Source: F1-120-MAGs118 sp013360535 (lineage in GTDB: Bacteria; Planctomycetota; UBA1135; GCA-002686595). Taken from it: DNA of 64,000 bases. The stretch spans positions 186,001-250,000 of the forward strand of contig JAPKHC010000009.1 in NCBI GenBank assembly GCA_026647215.1. Reading direction: 5' to 3'. A model generated the notes under the pieces. The model made no database searches. It was not told the origin of the DNA and saw only the letters and a program-made list of their open reading frames with translations. Position 1 is the stretch's first letter; every line of letters starts with the position of its first letter. This document shows, one piece after another, positions 1 to 8,186 of the stretch. The position numbers and the translations under genes are program-made.

Positions 1-305
1 AACGGCACGTAGCGGTCGGCCTCGACGCGGATCGCCTGCTTGAGCTCGGCCTCGCTCATCTTCGGCATCTGCACGTAGCGCACGACGACCGACTGGCCGG
101 CGACCGAGGTGACGACCTGCTTCGCGCGGAACTTGCCGCGGCGCAGCACTTCCGCCACCGCCTCGTTGCGGTCGGCGCCGGGAGGGATCTCGACTCGGGC
201 GAAACCGGTGACGACCGGCTCGGGCCCCTCGAGCGTGATCTCGACGGCCTTGATGACCTGGCTGCCCAGATCAAGGCCCACGACGCTCTTGGCTCTTCGC
301 AACAC
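1..305 (-). CDS. pilM: Type IV pilus assembly protein PilM (5' part only)
   Basis: The first 101 codons of a PilM-like actin-fold ATPase, which in type IV pilus and type II secretion systems links the inner-membrane PilN/PilO complex to the cytoplasm. The phosphate-binding strand VGLDLGSQVIKAVEI lies at residues 9-23, and VTSVAGQSVVVRYVQMP followed by EAELKQAIRVEADRYVPF is typical of PilM. The GTG at 303-305 is chosen because a GCGAGG Shine-Dalgarno-like run lies about 7 nt upstream; TTG at 300-302 is the alternative. The gene runs off the left edge. It follows ptsH after a 108 nt gap in which I see no clear signal, so cotranscription is possible but not shown. Confidence 0.85.
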   Translation of the reverse strand, partial: MLRRAKSVVGLDLGSQVIKAVEITLEGPEPVVTGFARVEIPPGADRNEAVAEVLRRGKFRAKQVVTSVAGQSVVVRYVQMPKMSEAELKQAIRVEADRYVP

Positions 306-413
306 TTCTGCCTCGCCTGTTGGGGTGCAACGGACGGACCGGAACGGTCCAGCCCCGGGGGCAGAGTGCCCGCCGGGATCTGGGCAGATGTCGGAGGCGG
401 AAGGTCGGAAGGT

Positions 414-692
414 TTAGTCGAGCTCGCTGAAACCCGCGGCGAACAGCTGGGTCAGGGCCGCGAGCAGGGCCTCCGCGCCCTCTCCCTCGGCCTCCAGTTC
501 CAGTTCCGAGCCATGCGCGGCGCCGAGCGTCATCAGCGAGAGGATGCTGCGGCCGTCGGCCTGGCGGCCCTCGCAGCGGACCACGAGGCGCGCCGCGTGC
601 GCCAGCGCCGTGGTCACGACCGCATGGCACGGCCGGGCATGGAGCCCGCGCGAGTTGACGAGCCGGACGCGAGCGCGATGGACCTGGGTCAC
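414..692 (-). CDS. ptsH: HPr-family phosphocarrier protein
   Basis: A 92-residue HPr, the small cytoplasmic phosphocarrier between enzyme I and EIIA proteins. The active-site His18 lies in GLHARP (16-21) and the regulatory serine region is GRSILSL with Ser49, so phosphorylation by an HPr kinase is conceivable. The start is GTG; no in-frame ATG exists before the active site. It lies 19 nt after ptsN, downstream of rpoN and hpf. This arrangement is typical of the nitrogen-type PTS, which acts in regulation rather than sugar uptake. No enzyme I or EIIC gene is in the window. Confidence 0.9.
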   Translation of the reverse strand: MTQVHRARVRLVNSRGLHARPCHAVVTTALAHAARLVVRCEGRQADGRSILSLMTLGAAHGSELELEAEGEGAEALLAALTQLFAAGFSELD

Positions 693-711
693 GTGGAAGT
701 TCTTTCGCGGC

Positions 712-1191
712 CTAGGCGGCGGACATTTCCTTGAGCAGCTCGACCAGCTCGGTGCGCGTGCGCGCCTGCAGCGCGAAGCTGCGGAAGTCGCTCGAGCGCG
801 CGAGGCGCGCGATCCAGCGCATCAGCTCGAGGTGCTGCTCGGGGTCGTGCTGCGCGCCCGGACGGTCGGGCCGCAGCACCGTGAACACGAGCTGCACCGG
901 CTCGCCATCGACCGCGCCCCACTCGAGGCCCACGCGGTGCAGCGAGAGCGCGGCCACGGTCTGCACGAGCCCCGGCACGCGCACGTGCGGGATCGCGACG
1001 TTCTGGCCGACGCCGGTCGAGGCCATCTTCTCGCGCTCGACGAGCGCCACGAGCGCCTTGCCCGAGAGCGCGGGCTCGAGCGCCCCGCCCTCGACCAGAT
1101 TGCCCACGAGCTCGCGCAGCACGTCGTCCTTGGTGGCGCCCGCGAGCGACACCGAACAGGCCTTGACCCGGAACTGCTTCCAGAAGTGCAT
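712..1191 (-). CDS. ptsN: PTS EIIA type-2 domain protein (EIIA-Ntr-like)
   Basis: A 159-residue EIIA domain of the fructose/nitrogen-regulatory type. The phosphorylatable histidine is His69 in NVAIPHVRV, preceded by the conserved EREKMASTGVGQ segment. The ATG at 1189-1191 has GGAG about 8 nt upstream, and longer in-frame extensions toward hpf look non-coding. Its position in the rpoN-truA-hpf-ptsN-ptsH order supports a regulatory EIIA-Ntr role receiving phosphate from the adjacent HPr. Its targets cannot be told from sequence. Confidence 0.88.
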   Translation of the reverse strand: MHFWKQFRVKACSVSLAGATKDDVLRELVGNLVEGGALEPALSGKALVALVEREKMASTGVGQNVAIPHVRVPGLVQTVAALSLHRVGLEWGAVDGEPVQLVFTVLRPDRPGAQHDPEQHLELMRWIARLARSSDFRSFALQARTRTELVELLKEMSAA

Positions 1192-1280
1192 CTCGTGCTC
1201 CGCTGCGGCCTCCCGCGGCCCTCCGGCGAGGAGGGCGCTGGGTCTGCCGCGGCGGAAGGATAGCACGCCCCGCGCGCGGA

Positions 1281-1595
1281 CTAGCCGCGGCGCGTGCCGC
1301 TCGCGCGCACGTCGTGCTGGCGCTCGCGGTGGCGCGTCAGCACGCGCGCCATCTTCGCCAGTGCGGCGTCGAGCGCCGTCCCGAAGGCGTCGGCGCGCGC
1401 ATCGACGACCAGCGTCGCGTGGCGACCGACGTTGGCGACGAGCTCGACCCGGTGGGTCAGGCTTTGGCGCTCGCACATCGCACGCAGCGACACGATGCGG
1501 TCGTAGGACTCGAGCAGGCTCTCCAGGCGCTGCTCGACGAACTCGCGGACCCGGGCGGGGTAGTCGTGATGCGGAATCGACACCTGCGTCTTCAT
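1281..1595 (-). CDS. hpf: Ribosome hibernation-promoting factor, short form
   Basis: A 104-residue HPF/RaiA-family protein that binds the 30S decoding channel and promotes inactive 100S (short form) or blocked 70S ribosomes in stationary phase. The beta-alpha-beta core is visible, with MKTQVSIPHHDYPARVREFV at the N-terminus and the central LVVDARADAFGTALDAALAKM helix. It has no long C-terminal dimerisation domain, so it is a short HPF. The 198 nt upstream (1596-1793) contains an inverted repeat CTCCAC/GTGGAG and a TTGACG, but no convincing -10. It sits in the standard rpoN-hpf-ptsN order. Confidence 0.88.
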   Translation of the reverse strand: MKTQVSIPHHDYPARVREFVEQRLESLLESYDRIVSLRAMCERQSLTHRVELVANVGRHATLVVDARADAFGTALDAALAKMARVLTRHRERQHDVRASGTRRG

Positions 1596-1793
1596 CGAAG
1601 GTCGTTCCCCTCGCGGCCGCGTGGGCCGCTCTCGTCGGTCTCAAGTTGCGCTCGTTCGAGGGCGGACCGGAACTTGTTGCGCTCCGTCCTCCCCTGACGT
1701 TCTCCACCTTGTTCGCAGTGGAGCGAATCGTCAAGGGGTCTCACAGCCTGCTCATGCGCTTCTTCCGGACTCGAAAAGCGTTCCGGGTCGCGC

Positions 1794-2588
1794 TCACTGG
1801 AACAGGCCGGGCACTCCGCGCGGCCCGCGGTCGGGGCCGGTGAAGGCCGGCGGGTCGTAGAGCACGCTCAGCAAGTACAGCCCTTCCGCGGGCGCCGTCG
1901 CCGCCGCCTCGCGCCGGTCGCGGCTCTCGAGGATCGCGCTGACGTCGTCGGGGCTGAGCTTGCCGCGTCCGACGTCGAGCAGCGTGCCCGCGATCGTGCG
2001 GACCATGTTGTAGAGGAACCCGTCGCCCTCGACCACGATCGCGAACCACGAGCGGCGCGCGACGATGTGCAGCGAGCGGATCGTGCGCACGGTCGACTTG
2101 CGCGGCGAGCCCGCGGTGGCGAGCGCGGCGAAGTCGCGGCGGCCGAGGAAACGTGCGGCGGCCTCGCGCATGCGCGCGAGATCGAGCGGATCGCGCACGA
2201 AATGCGAGTAGTGCGGAGCGAAGGGCGAGCGGAAGCGGCCGGTCTCGACGCGGTAGCCGTAGCGCTTGCCCTTGGCCTGGAACTGCGCGTGGAACTCGTC
2301 GGCACAGGTCTCCAGCCGCCGCACGACGACACCTTCGGGCAAGTGTGCGTTGAGCGCGTGCCGCAACCGGTCGTCGTCGAGCGGCGTCGCGACGTGGAAG
2401 TGCGCCACCTGCCCGAGCGCGTGCACTCCGGCGTCCGTGCGGCCCGAGCCGAACACGTGGACCGAGCTCGAGGTCAGCGAGAGCACCGCGAGCTCGAGCG
2501 TCTCCTGCACGGAGTCGAAGCCTTCCTGGCGCTGCCAGCCGTGAAAGCGCGAGCCGTCGTAGGCGACCAGGATGCGGACGTTGCGCAT
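1794..2588 (-). CDS. truA: tRNA pseudouridine(38-40) synthase TruA
   Basis: A 264-residue TruA, which isomerises uridines 38-40 in the anticodon stem-loop of many tRNAs. The catalytic aspartate is in SGRTDAGVHA, the N-terminus has the family strand RILVAYDGSRFHGWQ, and the C-terminal half has GDGFLYNMVRTIAGTLLDVGRG (shown here only for location near residue 195). Length is normal. It is inserted between rpoN (33 nt upstream) and hpf, so the rpoN cluster here carries a tRNA-modification gene. The ATG start is unambiguous. Confidence 0.95.
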   Translation of the reverse strand: MRNVRILVAYDGSRFHGWQRQEGFDSVQETLELAVLSLTSSSVHVFGSGRTDAGVHALGQVAHFHVATPLDDDRLRHALNAHLPEGVVVRRLETCADEFHAQFQAKGKRYGYRVETGRFRSPFAPHYSHFVRDPLDLARMREAAARFLGRRDFAALATAGSPRKSTVRTIRSLHIVARRSWFAIVVEGDGFLYNMVRTIAGTLLDVGRGKLSPDDVSAILESRDRREAAATAPAEGLYLLSVLYDPPAFTGPDRGPRGVPGLFQ

Positions 2589-2620
2589 GGCAGGGCCGCA
2601 CAGGGTAACGCGGCGCGGCG

Positions 2621-3955
2621 CTACTCGTGCTTGCGGCGCAGGTAGGAACTGGGGATCGCGAGCTCGGTGCGGAACTTCGCGACCGTGCGCCGCGCGAGCT
2701 GGAAACCCTTCTCGGAGAGCTTCGCGACCGCCTCGTCGTCCGACAGTGGCCGCGCCGGATCTTCCTCGGCGAACACCGCACGCACCGCCTCGCGCACGTC
2801 GTCGCGCACCTGCTCGCCATCCCCCGCGGCGGCCTGGAAGAACTCGCGCAGTGGGAAGATGCCGAACGGGAACTGCGCGTGCTTGCAGGCGACGGCGCGG
2901 CTCACCGTGCTGACGTGCAGCTCGAGTTCGGCCGCGATTTCGGTCATCGAGAGCGGCACGAGGTGGCCCGGGCCGCGCTCGAGGAACTGCCGCTGGCGCG
3001 CGAACACCGCGCGCGCGATGGCGAGCAGCGTGCGGCCGCGCTGCTCGACGGCGTCGACGATCCAGCGCGCGCGCTCGAGCTTCTCGCGCACGTAGTGGCG
3101 CACCTCGCCGGGCTGGGCCTTGTCGCGCGAGAGCGCCGCGAAGCGCTCGTCGATGCTCACCGAAGGGCAGTTCGAGCGCACGACGCGCACGTCCCAGCCA
3201 CCGTCGGGGGTCGGCTCGACGACGAGGTCGGGCAGGACGGTCGGCGCCGTTCCGTCGTGCAGGGCCGCCGCCGGCGCGAACTCGAGCTCGCCGAGGCGCG
3301 CGAGCAGCTCGCGCAGCTCACCCAGCTCGAGCCCGAGCGCGCGGGCGACCGAGGGCAGGCGATTCTTGGCGATTTCGCCGAGGAATTCGCGCAACAGGCG
3401 CGACACGAGCGCGAACTGCGGGTCGGCGGGATCGAGCTGGGCGAGCAGTGCCTCGATCGCGTTGCGCGCGCCCAGTCCACGCGGCTCGAGGCGCGCGAGC
3501 GCCGCGCGCGCGGCACCGAGCTCCGCTCCGTCACCGGTGAGCCCGTCGCCTTGGGCGCGCGCCACGAGCTCCTCGTCGCTCGCCGCGAGGAAGCCGCGCT
3601 CGTCGAGCTGCCCGAGCAGCCAGCGCGACCAGCGTTCGGTGCTTTCGTCGAGCCCGAGCAGCGCGAGCTCCTCCGCGAGTTCCTCGGCCAGCGGCCGCGA
3701 ACGGTCGGGCTGGTTCTGCAGCCACTCGTCGTGGCGCTCGGTCGCATCCCGCGGCGCGCGCGTGCGCAGCGGCGCCAGCGGCTCCTCGCGCTCGGGCTCG
3801 GCGAGCTCGAGCGCCTCGTTCGACTCCGCCGCGTCGCGCAGGAAGGCCTCGAGCTCGAGCCCACCGAGCTGCAGCACCTGGATCGACTGCAGCAAACGCG
3901 GGGCGAGCAGCATCTGCTGCCCCATCTGCGTCCGGAGTTCAGGCCTCTGCGCCAC
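2621..3955 (-). CDS. rpoN: RNA polymerase sigma-54 factor
   Basis: A 444-residue sigma-54. Region I is Gln/Leu-rich (MGQQMLLAPRLLQSIQVLQL), an acidic/Arg-rich linker follows, and the C-terminus ends with the RpoN box RRTVAKFRTELAIPSSYLRR that contacts the -24 element. The start is GTG at 3955, which gives the expected region I length; ATG codons at residues 11 and 15 would truncate it. It requires AAA+ activators at its promoters, none of which is encoded nearby. It lies 45 nt after recR, at the head of the truA-hpf-ptsN-ptsH group. Confidence 0.95.
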   Translation of the reverse strand: MAQRPELRTQMGQQMLLAPRLLQSIQVLQLGGLELEAFLRDAAESNEALELAEPEREEPLAPLRTRAPRDATERHDEWLQNQPDRSRPLAEELAEELALLGLDESTERWSRWLLGQLDERGFLAASDEELVARAQGDGLTGDGAELGAARAALARLEPRGLGARNAIEALLAQLDPADPQFALVSRLLREFLGEIAKNRLPSVARALGLELGELRELLARLGELEFAPAAALHDGTAPTVLPDLVVEPTPDGGWDVRVVRSNCPSVSIDERFAALSRDKAQPGEVRHYVREKLERARWIVDAVEQRGRTLLAIARAVFARQRQFLERGPGHLVPLSMTEIAAELELHVSTVSRAVACKHAQFPFGIFPLREFFQAAAGDGEQVRDDVREAVRAVFAEEDPARPLSDDEAVAKLSEKGFQLARRTVAKFRTELAIPSSYLRRKHE

Positions 3956-4000
3956 GTCCCGCGCTATCGGCCGGGCGGCGCGCGGGGTTGAGGCCGCCGC

Positions 4001-4627
4001 TCAGGGGCGCGCCGGCGGGTTCCGCGGCAGGACCAGCTCGACCCGGCCCTCGAGCGCATCCTCGAGCACGCCCTTGTGCAGGTACTCGATCGCGCTGCCC
4101 GCCGGTAGCCCGCGCGCCATGCGCGTCACGCGCACGACGAGCCCCGCGCGCGCGAGCTTCTCGAGCACGAGCCGCGCCGTCGCCTCGCCCTCGGCGTCGG
4201 GATCAGTAGCGAGGATCACCTCGCGCGGCGCCTCGCGCTTGACGCGCTCGACGAGGCGCGTCACGAAGAGCTGCGTCTCCTCGGCGCCGTCGGCCGGATT
4301 GAACGCGCCCATCAGCACGTGGTAGCGCCCGCGGAAGACTTTCGCGCGCTCGAGCGCCTCGACGTCGCGCGGCTGCTCGACCACGCACAGCTGCGTGCCG
4401 TCGCGCTCGGGATCCGAGCAGATCGCGCACGGGTTCGAGCGCGTGACGTTGCAGCAGGCGCGGCACAGCTCGGTCTCCTTCACCGCACGCTCGAGCGCCG
4501 GTGCGAGCTCGCGCGCGGCCGGGTCGCGCAGCGCATGGAACGCGAGCCGCTCCGCCGTGCGCCGCCCGACGCCCGGATAGCGCTCGAAGGCCGCGATCAG
4601 CCGCTCGAGGGGCTCGGGATAGGCCAC
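4001..4627 (-). CDS. recR: Recombination mediator RecR
   Basis: A 208-residue RecR, the toroidal clamp that works with RecO/RecF to load RecA at single-strand gaps. An N-terminal helix-hairpin-helix (YPGVGRRTAERLAFHAL) is followed by a C-x2-C..C-x2-C zinc finger (CRAC and CAIC) and a Toprim domain with ATDPDAEGEATA. The segment normally reading like GVxSPLDGIGP is GAFNPADGAEE here, a mild divergence. The start is GTG. Order dnaX-ebfC-recR is widely conserved and ebfC ends only 10 nt before it. Confidence 0.92.
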   Translation of the reverse strand: MAYPEPLERLIAAFERYPGVGRRTAERLAFHALRDPAARELAPALERAVKETELCRACCNVTRSNPCAICSDPERDGTQLCVVEQPRDVEALERAKVFRGRYHVLMGAFNPADGAEETQLFVTRLVERVKREAPREVILATDPDAEGEATARLVLEKLARAGLVVRVTRMARGLPAGSAIEYLHKGVLEDALEGRVELVLPRNPPARP

Positions 4628-4637
4628 GAAGGCGCCT

Positions 4638-4961
4638 CTAGAAGAGACCGGGGAGCTGGATGCCGCCGGTGACCTTGGCCATCGCCTCGTTCGACATGCG
4701 CGTCGCCTTCGCGTGCCCGTCGCGCAGCGCGCCGAGCACGAGGTCCTCGAGCAGCGCCTTGTCGGGCCGCGCCAGCAGATCCTGCGCGATCTCGACCTTG
4801 GTCACGCTGCGGTCGCCGCTGACGAGCACGCGCACCGCGCCGCCGCCCGCCGTGCCCTCGACCGTGCGCGACTTGAGTTCCTCGCGCACGCGGTCGAGCT
4901 CCCGCTGCATCTGCTGGGCCTGCTTGAGCAGGCTCCCCATGTCGCCGAACGAGCCGTTCAT
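4638..4961 (-). CDS. ebfC: YbaB/EbfC nucleoid-associated protein
   Basis: A 107-residue YbaB/EbfC-family DNA-binding protein that forms a tweezer-like dimer on the nucleoid. The helical start GSLLKQAQQMQRELDRVREEL and GTAGGGAVRVLVSGD are family hallmarks. The ATG at 4959-4961 overlaps the dnaX stop as ATGA, which decides the start over a longer open frame. It is the middle gene of dnaX-ebfC-recR, and translational coupling with dnaX is likely. Confidence 0.92.
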   Translation of the reverse strand: MNGSFGDMGSLLKQAQQMQRELDRVREELKSRTVEGTAGGGAVRVLVSGDRSVTKVEIAQDLLARPDKALLEDLVLGALRDGHAKATRMSNEAMAKVTGGIQLPGLF

Positions 4962-6745
4962 CCGTTTTCCTCGATCATTCCGTCGAAAGCCAGGGCCACC
5001 TCGCACGTGAACGCGTCGCTCGATCCGGCGGCGCGCGTCGCCGGGTCGTCGATCACGACCTCGACCGCACGGCCGAGCTTCGCCGAGAGCACTTCCGCCA
5101 CGAGCGCGCGCGAGCCGTCGAGCGCGAGCAGCGCGCGTTCGGCCTCGAGCGTACGCTGCACGAGCACCGTCGCGCGTTTTCCGGCCGTTTCCGCGAGCTG
5201 CCCGCGGCGCTGCAGCACTTGCCCGAGCTCGGGCTCGCGCTTGGCGATCTCGGCCACGACGCTCGCCCAGACCGCGGCCGGGCCCGTCGGGGCGCGGCTC
5301 GTCGCGCGCGGAGCCGCGGGCGCGCTCGGCGGCGGCGGCAGCGGGTTCGCACGCGGCGCCGCAGGAGCGGCCGGCGCGCTCGCGCCCAGAGGCGCGGCCG
5401 TCGCCATCGGAACGGCCTGCGGAATGGGTGCCGGAAGCGACGCGGGGAGCGCGGCAGGCCGCGGAACGGGGATCACCGTCGCTTCGCGCAGGGGCGCGGC
5501 TCCGGCCGGAGCCGGACTCGCTGCGGGTGCGCTCTCGCGCGCCGGCGGTGCGCTAGGAGCCGGCGCGGACGGAGGGCGGGGTGGACTGGCGGCGCCGGGT
5601 GAGCCCGCGAGGCGCGCTTCGAGCGCGACGAGCCGTTCTTCGAGCTGCGCGAGCGGCAGAGTGCTCTCGGGGCGGCACAGGTCGAGCAGCGTGACCTCGA
5701 GCACGATGCGCGCCTGCTGGGGCAGGAGCTCGATGCGCTCGCGCGCGTGCAGCAGCTCCTCGAGCCAGACTTGCAGGCGATCGGGGCCCAGGCGCTTGGC
5801 ACGCTCCGCGAGGCGCGCGCGCAGCTTCTCGTCGGTCTCGTGCAAGGCGGCGTCCGCGGGGCACAGCAGGCACAGGAGCCCCAGCCTCAGCTGCGCGAGG
5901 ATCGCGCCGCACAGGTCCGCCTCGCCCCCATCGGTCTTGGGCAGGGCCGCGAGCACGCCCGCGCGGTCGCCGGCCTCGATCTGCACGAGCAGCGCCTCGA
6001 CCTGCTCCGCCCCGCCCTGCGGCGCGACGCGGCGCACGTCCTCGACCGTCGGGCGGTCGCCGACGAGCGCCAGCAACTGGTCGGTGATCGACAGGCCGTC
6101 GCGCAGGGAACCGCGTGCGAAACGCGCCAGTTCCGCGGTGACACCCGGCTCCGGGCTGATGCCTTCCTTGGCGAGCACGCCGTCGAGGTGCGCGGCGATG
6201 CGCGCCTCGGGAATCAGCGAGAGCCGCACGATCTGGCAGCGCGAGCGCACCGTCTCGAGCACCTTTTCCAGCTCGGTCGTCGCGAACAGGAACTTGACGT
6301 GCGGCGGCGGCTCCTCGAGCGTCTTGAGCAGCGCGTTGAACGCCGCCTTCGACATCATGTGCACTTCGTCGATGATGTAGACCTTGAAGCGCGCGCGCAT
6401 CGGCGCGAAGCCGACCGCCTCCTTGAGCATGCGCACGTCGTCGACGCCGGTGTTGGACGCCGCGTCGAACTCGATCACGTCGACGTTGGCGCCGCTCTCG
6501 GTGTCGCGGCACTGGTCGCAAGTGAGGCAGGGCTCGGCCGTCGGCCCCTTCTCGCACAGGAGCGCCTTGGCGAGGATGCGCGCCGTCGTCGTCTTGCCCG
6601 TGCCACGAGGGCCGCAGAACAGGTACGCGTGGCCGACGCGCTCCTCGGCGATCGCGCCCTGCAGCGTCCGCATCGCGGTTTCCTGGCCGGCCACCTCGCT
6701 GAAGGTGCGCGGCCGGTACTTGCGGGCGAGGACGAGGTAGCTCAT
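4958..6745 (-). CDS. dnaX: DNA polymerase III gamma/tau subunit
   Basis: A 595-residue clamp-loader subunit. It starts MSYLVLARKYRP and carries Walker A GPRGTGKTT near residue 45. The zinc module has four cysteines (ALLC, EPC, LTC, DQC), and the arginine-finger region is VRSRC. Residues about 370-500 form a long Pro/Ala-rich linker before a C-terminal tau-like domain. I see no A-run or typical slippery frameshift site for a short gamma product, though this was judged by eye. The ATG at 6743-6745 fits the family; upstream codons belong to the leader. The SRP RNA lies about 100 nt upstream. Confidence 0.95.
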   Translation of the reverse strand: MSYLVLARKYRPRTFSEVAGQETAMRTLQGAIAEERVGHAYLFCGPRGTGKTTTARILAKALLCEKGPTAEPCLTCDQCRDTESGANVDVIEFDAASNTGVDDVRMLKEAVGFAPMRARFKVYIIDEVHMMSKAAFNALLKTLEEPPPHVKFLFATTELEKVLETVRSRCQIVRLSLIPEARIAAHLDGVLAKEGISPEPGVTAELARFARGSLRDGLSITDQLLALVGDRPTVEDVRRVAPQGGAEQVEALLVQIEAGDRAGVLAALPKTDGGEADLCGAILAQLRLGLLCLLCPADAALHETDEKLRARLAERAKRLGPDRLQVWLEELLHARERIELLPQQARIVLEVTLLDLCRPESTLPLAQLEERLVALEARLAGSPGAASPPRPPSAPAPSAPPARESAPAASPAPAGAAPLREATVIPVPRPAALPASLPAPIPQAVPMATAAPLGASAPAAPAAPRANPLPPPPSAPAAPRATSRAPTGPAAVWASVVAEIAKREPELGQVLQRRGQLAETAGKRATVLVQRTLEAERALLALDGSRALVAEVLSAKLGRAVEVVIDDPATRAAGSSDAFTCEVALAFDGMIEENG

Positions 6746-6776
6746 GGACGCGCTCGACGTTTCAGGGCGCGCGCGC

Positions 6777-6782
6777 ATCCTA
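6777..6782 (-). promoter_or_regulatory. Possible -10 box for dnaX
   Basis: On the minus strand TAGGAT lies about 31 nt before the dnaX ATG. It resembles TATAAT, but no good -35 lies 16-18 bp upstream. dnaX may instead be read through from the SRP RNA unit. This is weak evidence. Confidence 0.25.
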
Positions 6783-6844
6783 ACAGCGCCAAACGCCGAC
6801 CGTGCGGCTCGAGGCACGCTCGCGCGCCCGCATCGCTCCGTTCA

Positions 6845-6962
6845 CGCGCGCAAGTGGGTCCGGGCATCCGCACCTGAGACCTGCATCCTTAGGGCTGCTT
6901 CGTTCCCGATCTGACCCGGTTCGAACCGGTCCATCGCGAAGGACCGGACCCGCTTGCGCGCG
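6845..6962 (-). ncRNA. ffs: Small signal recognition particle RNA (4.5S-type)
   Basis: The conserved SRP domain IV tip is present on the minus strand (GGTCAG ... GGGAACGAAGCAGCCC), matching the universal Ffh-binding loops. The ends pair strongly: GGGTCCGG at 6951-6944 with CCGGACCC at 6863-6856, extended after one mismatch by CGCGCGCAAG at 6962-6953 with CTTGCGCGCG at 6854-6845. About 118 nt and a single hairpin with no Alu domain make it the short Gram-negative form. Exact ends are inferred from the helix. It occupies most of the gap between tRNA-Ser(GGA) and dnaX, the same neighbourhood as scr in B. subtilis. In the remaining gap (6963-7072) I see nothing else. Confidence 0.88.
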
Positions 6963-7072
6963 CGAGGGAGTGAGCGAAGACGAGCACCACGCGGCGCGAC
7001 GGACAACTTCCCCGACTCGAGCGCGGGCCCCTGTCGTGCAGACCCTGATCGGGCGGGCTCGGGCAGGGAGAG

Positions 7073-7163
<91 letters not shown>

Positions 7164-7232
7164 GCCCGTGGCCGCTCTGGTCGACCGGAGCGCACCGGCA
7201 TGGGGCGCGCGGCGAGGACCGGAAGATGGAAG

Positions 7233-7322
7233 TGGCGGAGAGAGAGGGATTTGAACCCCCGGTGCCCTTTCAGGCACACCGGTTTTCGAAACCGGCGCGT
7301 TCAGCCGCTCCGCCATCTCTCC
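7233..7322 (-). tRNA. tRNA-Ser (anticodon CGA)
   Basis: A 90 nt class II tRNA with an encoded CCA. Acceptor GGAGAGA pairs with TCTCTCC, the T-loop is TTCAAAT and the anticodon loop TTCGAAA presents CGA, reading UCG. A long variable arm is present. It begins 20 nt after the tadA stop, so it is probably cut from the same transcript as tadA. Confidence 0.96.
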
Positions 7323-7342
7323 GCGGCGCCTCGGACCGGCGG

Positions 7343-7894
7343 TCAGGCCTGTCCGGGCGTGTTCGTGTTGTCGCGCGCCTTGCGGCGCTTGTCTTCAAAG
7401 AACCCGCGCAGCAGCGCGCGCACCTCGTCGGCGCGCTCGCCCTCCGCGATCTGGCAGCGGTGGTTCATCCTCGGGTCGGTGAGCACGGCCCCGAGGGACA
7501 CCGCTCCACCGAACTTCGGATCGCGCACCGCCCAGACTACCCTTGCCACGCGTGCGTGGGACAGCGCCCCGGCGCACATGAAACAAGGTTCGACCGTCGT
7601 GTAGACCGTCGCCCCGACGAGCCGTCCGACACCGGCCACCTCCGCCGCCCGTCGCAGGGCGAGCACCTCGGCATGGGCCGTCGGGTCGCACAGCGCGCGG
7701 GTCCGGTTGTGGCCGCGCGCGAGGACGAGTCCATCGAGCACGACGACCGCGCCTACCGGAACTTCGTCCTCGGCGAGGGCCGCGTGGGCCTCGGCGAGAG
7801 CGAGCTCCATGCCCTCGGCATCGTTCGCGACGCGCTGGGGACCGGACCCGTCCTCAGGTCCCGAGCGAGCTCGGTCCGGGGCGGCGTGGTCCAT
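7343..7894 (-). CDS. tadA: tRNA-specific adenosine-34 deaminase TadA
   Basis: A 183-residue cytidine-deaminase-fold enzyme that converts A34 of tRNA-Arg(ACG) to inosine. The zinc and proton-shuttle motif HAE lies at residues 74-76 and the second zinc motif PCFMC at 103-107; EVPVGAVVV precedes them as in characterised TadA. The ATG at 7892-7894 is preferred because CAGGTGACC stands directly upstream; a shorter start at 7810 would still keep the core domain. Its substrate tRNA gene lies 74 nt upstream, with a promoter reading through both, and two tRNA-Ser genes follow. Confidence 0.95.
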   Translation of the reverse strand: MDHAAPDRARSGPEDGSGPQRVANDAEGMELALAEAHAALAEDEVPVGAVVVLDGLVLARGHNRTRALCDPTAHAEVLALRRAAEVAGVGRLVGATVYTTVEPCFMCAGALSHARVARVVWAVRDPKFGGAVSLGAVLTDPRMNHRCQIAEGERADEVRALLRGFFEDKRRKARDNTNTPGQA

Positions 7895-7968
7895 GGTCAC
7901 CTGACGGTCGCGCGCAACACTCGGGGGCTGCTTCCGGCGCGGGGCACGCACCGCATCGGAGGCTTGTT

Positions 7969-8045
7969 TGGTACACCCAGAAGGACTCGAACCTTCAACC
8001 TTCTGATCCGTAGTCAGATGCTCTATCCAATTGAGCTATGGGTGC
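7969..8045 (-). tRNA. tRNA-Arg (anticodon ACG)
   Basis: A 77 nt tRNA with an encoded CCA. Acceptor GCACCCA pairs with TGGGTGT (first pair G-U), the anticodon stem is TCTGA/TCAGA and the loop CTACGGA presents ACG. A34 would be converted to inosine to read CGU, CGC and CGA. That reaction is catalysed by TadA, whose gene follows immediately. Confidence 0.97.
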
Positions 8046-8058
8046 CTTGGGGCGGAAG

Positions 8059-8087
8059 GTTGTAGAGGGCGGCCCGCCCGCTGTCAA
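8059..8087 (-). promoter_or_regulatory. Sigma-70-type promoter of tRNA-Arg/tadA unit
   Basis: Minus strand -35 TTGACA at 8087-8082, 17 bp spacer, -10 TACAAC at 8064-8059. The predicted start is about 7 nt before the tRNA 5' end. No other promoter is evident before tadA. Confidence 0.8.
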
Positions 8088-8172
8088 GGGTCGAACGGCG
8101 ACCGGCCGCAGCAGATCCTGCGCGCGCGCGAAGCTCGCGCGAACGACGCGTGGAATGGCGCCGTCGCACGGG

Positions 8173-8178
8173 TAGTCT
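8173..8178 (+). promoter_or_regulatory. Possible -10 box of carbamoyltransferase gene
   Basis: TAGTCT lies only 8 nt before the ATG at 8187, with a poor -35 (GTGGAA) 17 bp upstream. If real, the mRNA would be leaderless, which fits the absence of a Shine-Dalgarno sequence. Confidence 0.35.
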
Positions 8179-8186
8179 CTTGCGCC

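Noticed and set aside
1700..1740. TTGACG-like -35 upstream of hpf
   Set aside because: No acceptable -10 occurs 16-18 bp downstream; the segment is part of a CTCCAC/GTGGAG inverted repeat, so it was not listed as a promoter.
4958..6745. Programmed frameshift in dnaX producing a short gamma subunit
   Set aside because: No A-rich slippery heptamer was seen by eye in this GC-rich gene; there is no support beyond analogy.
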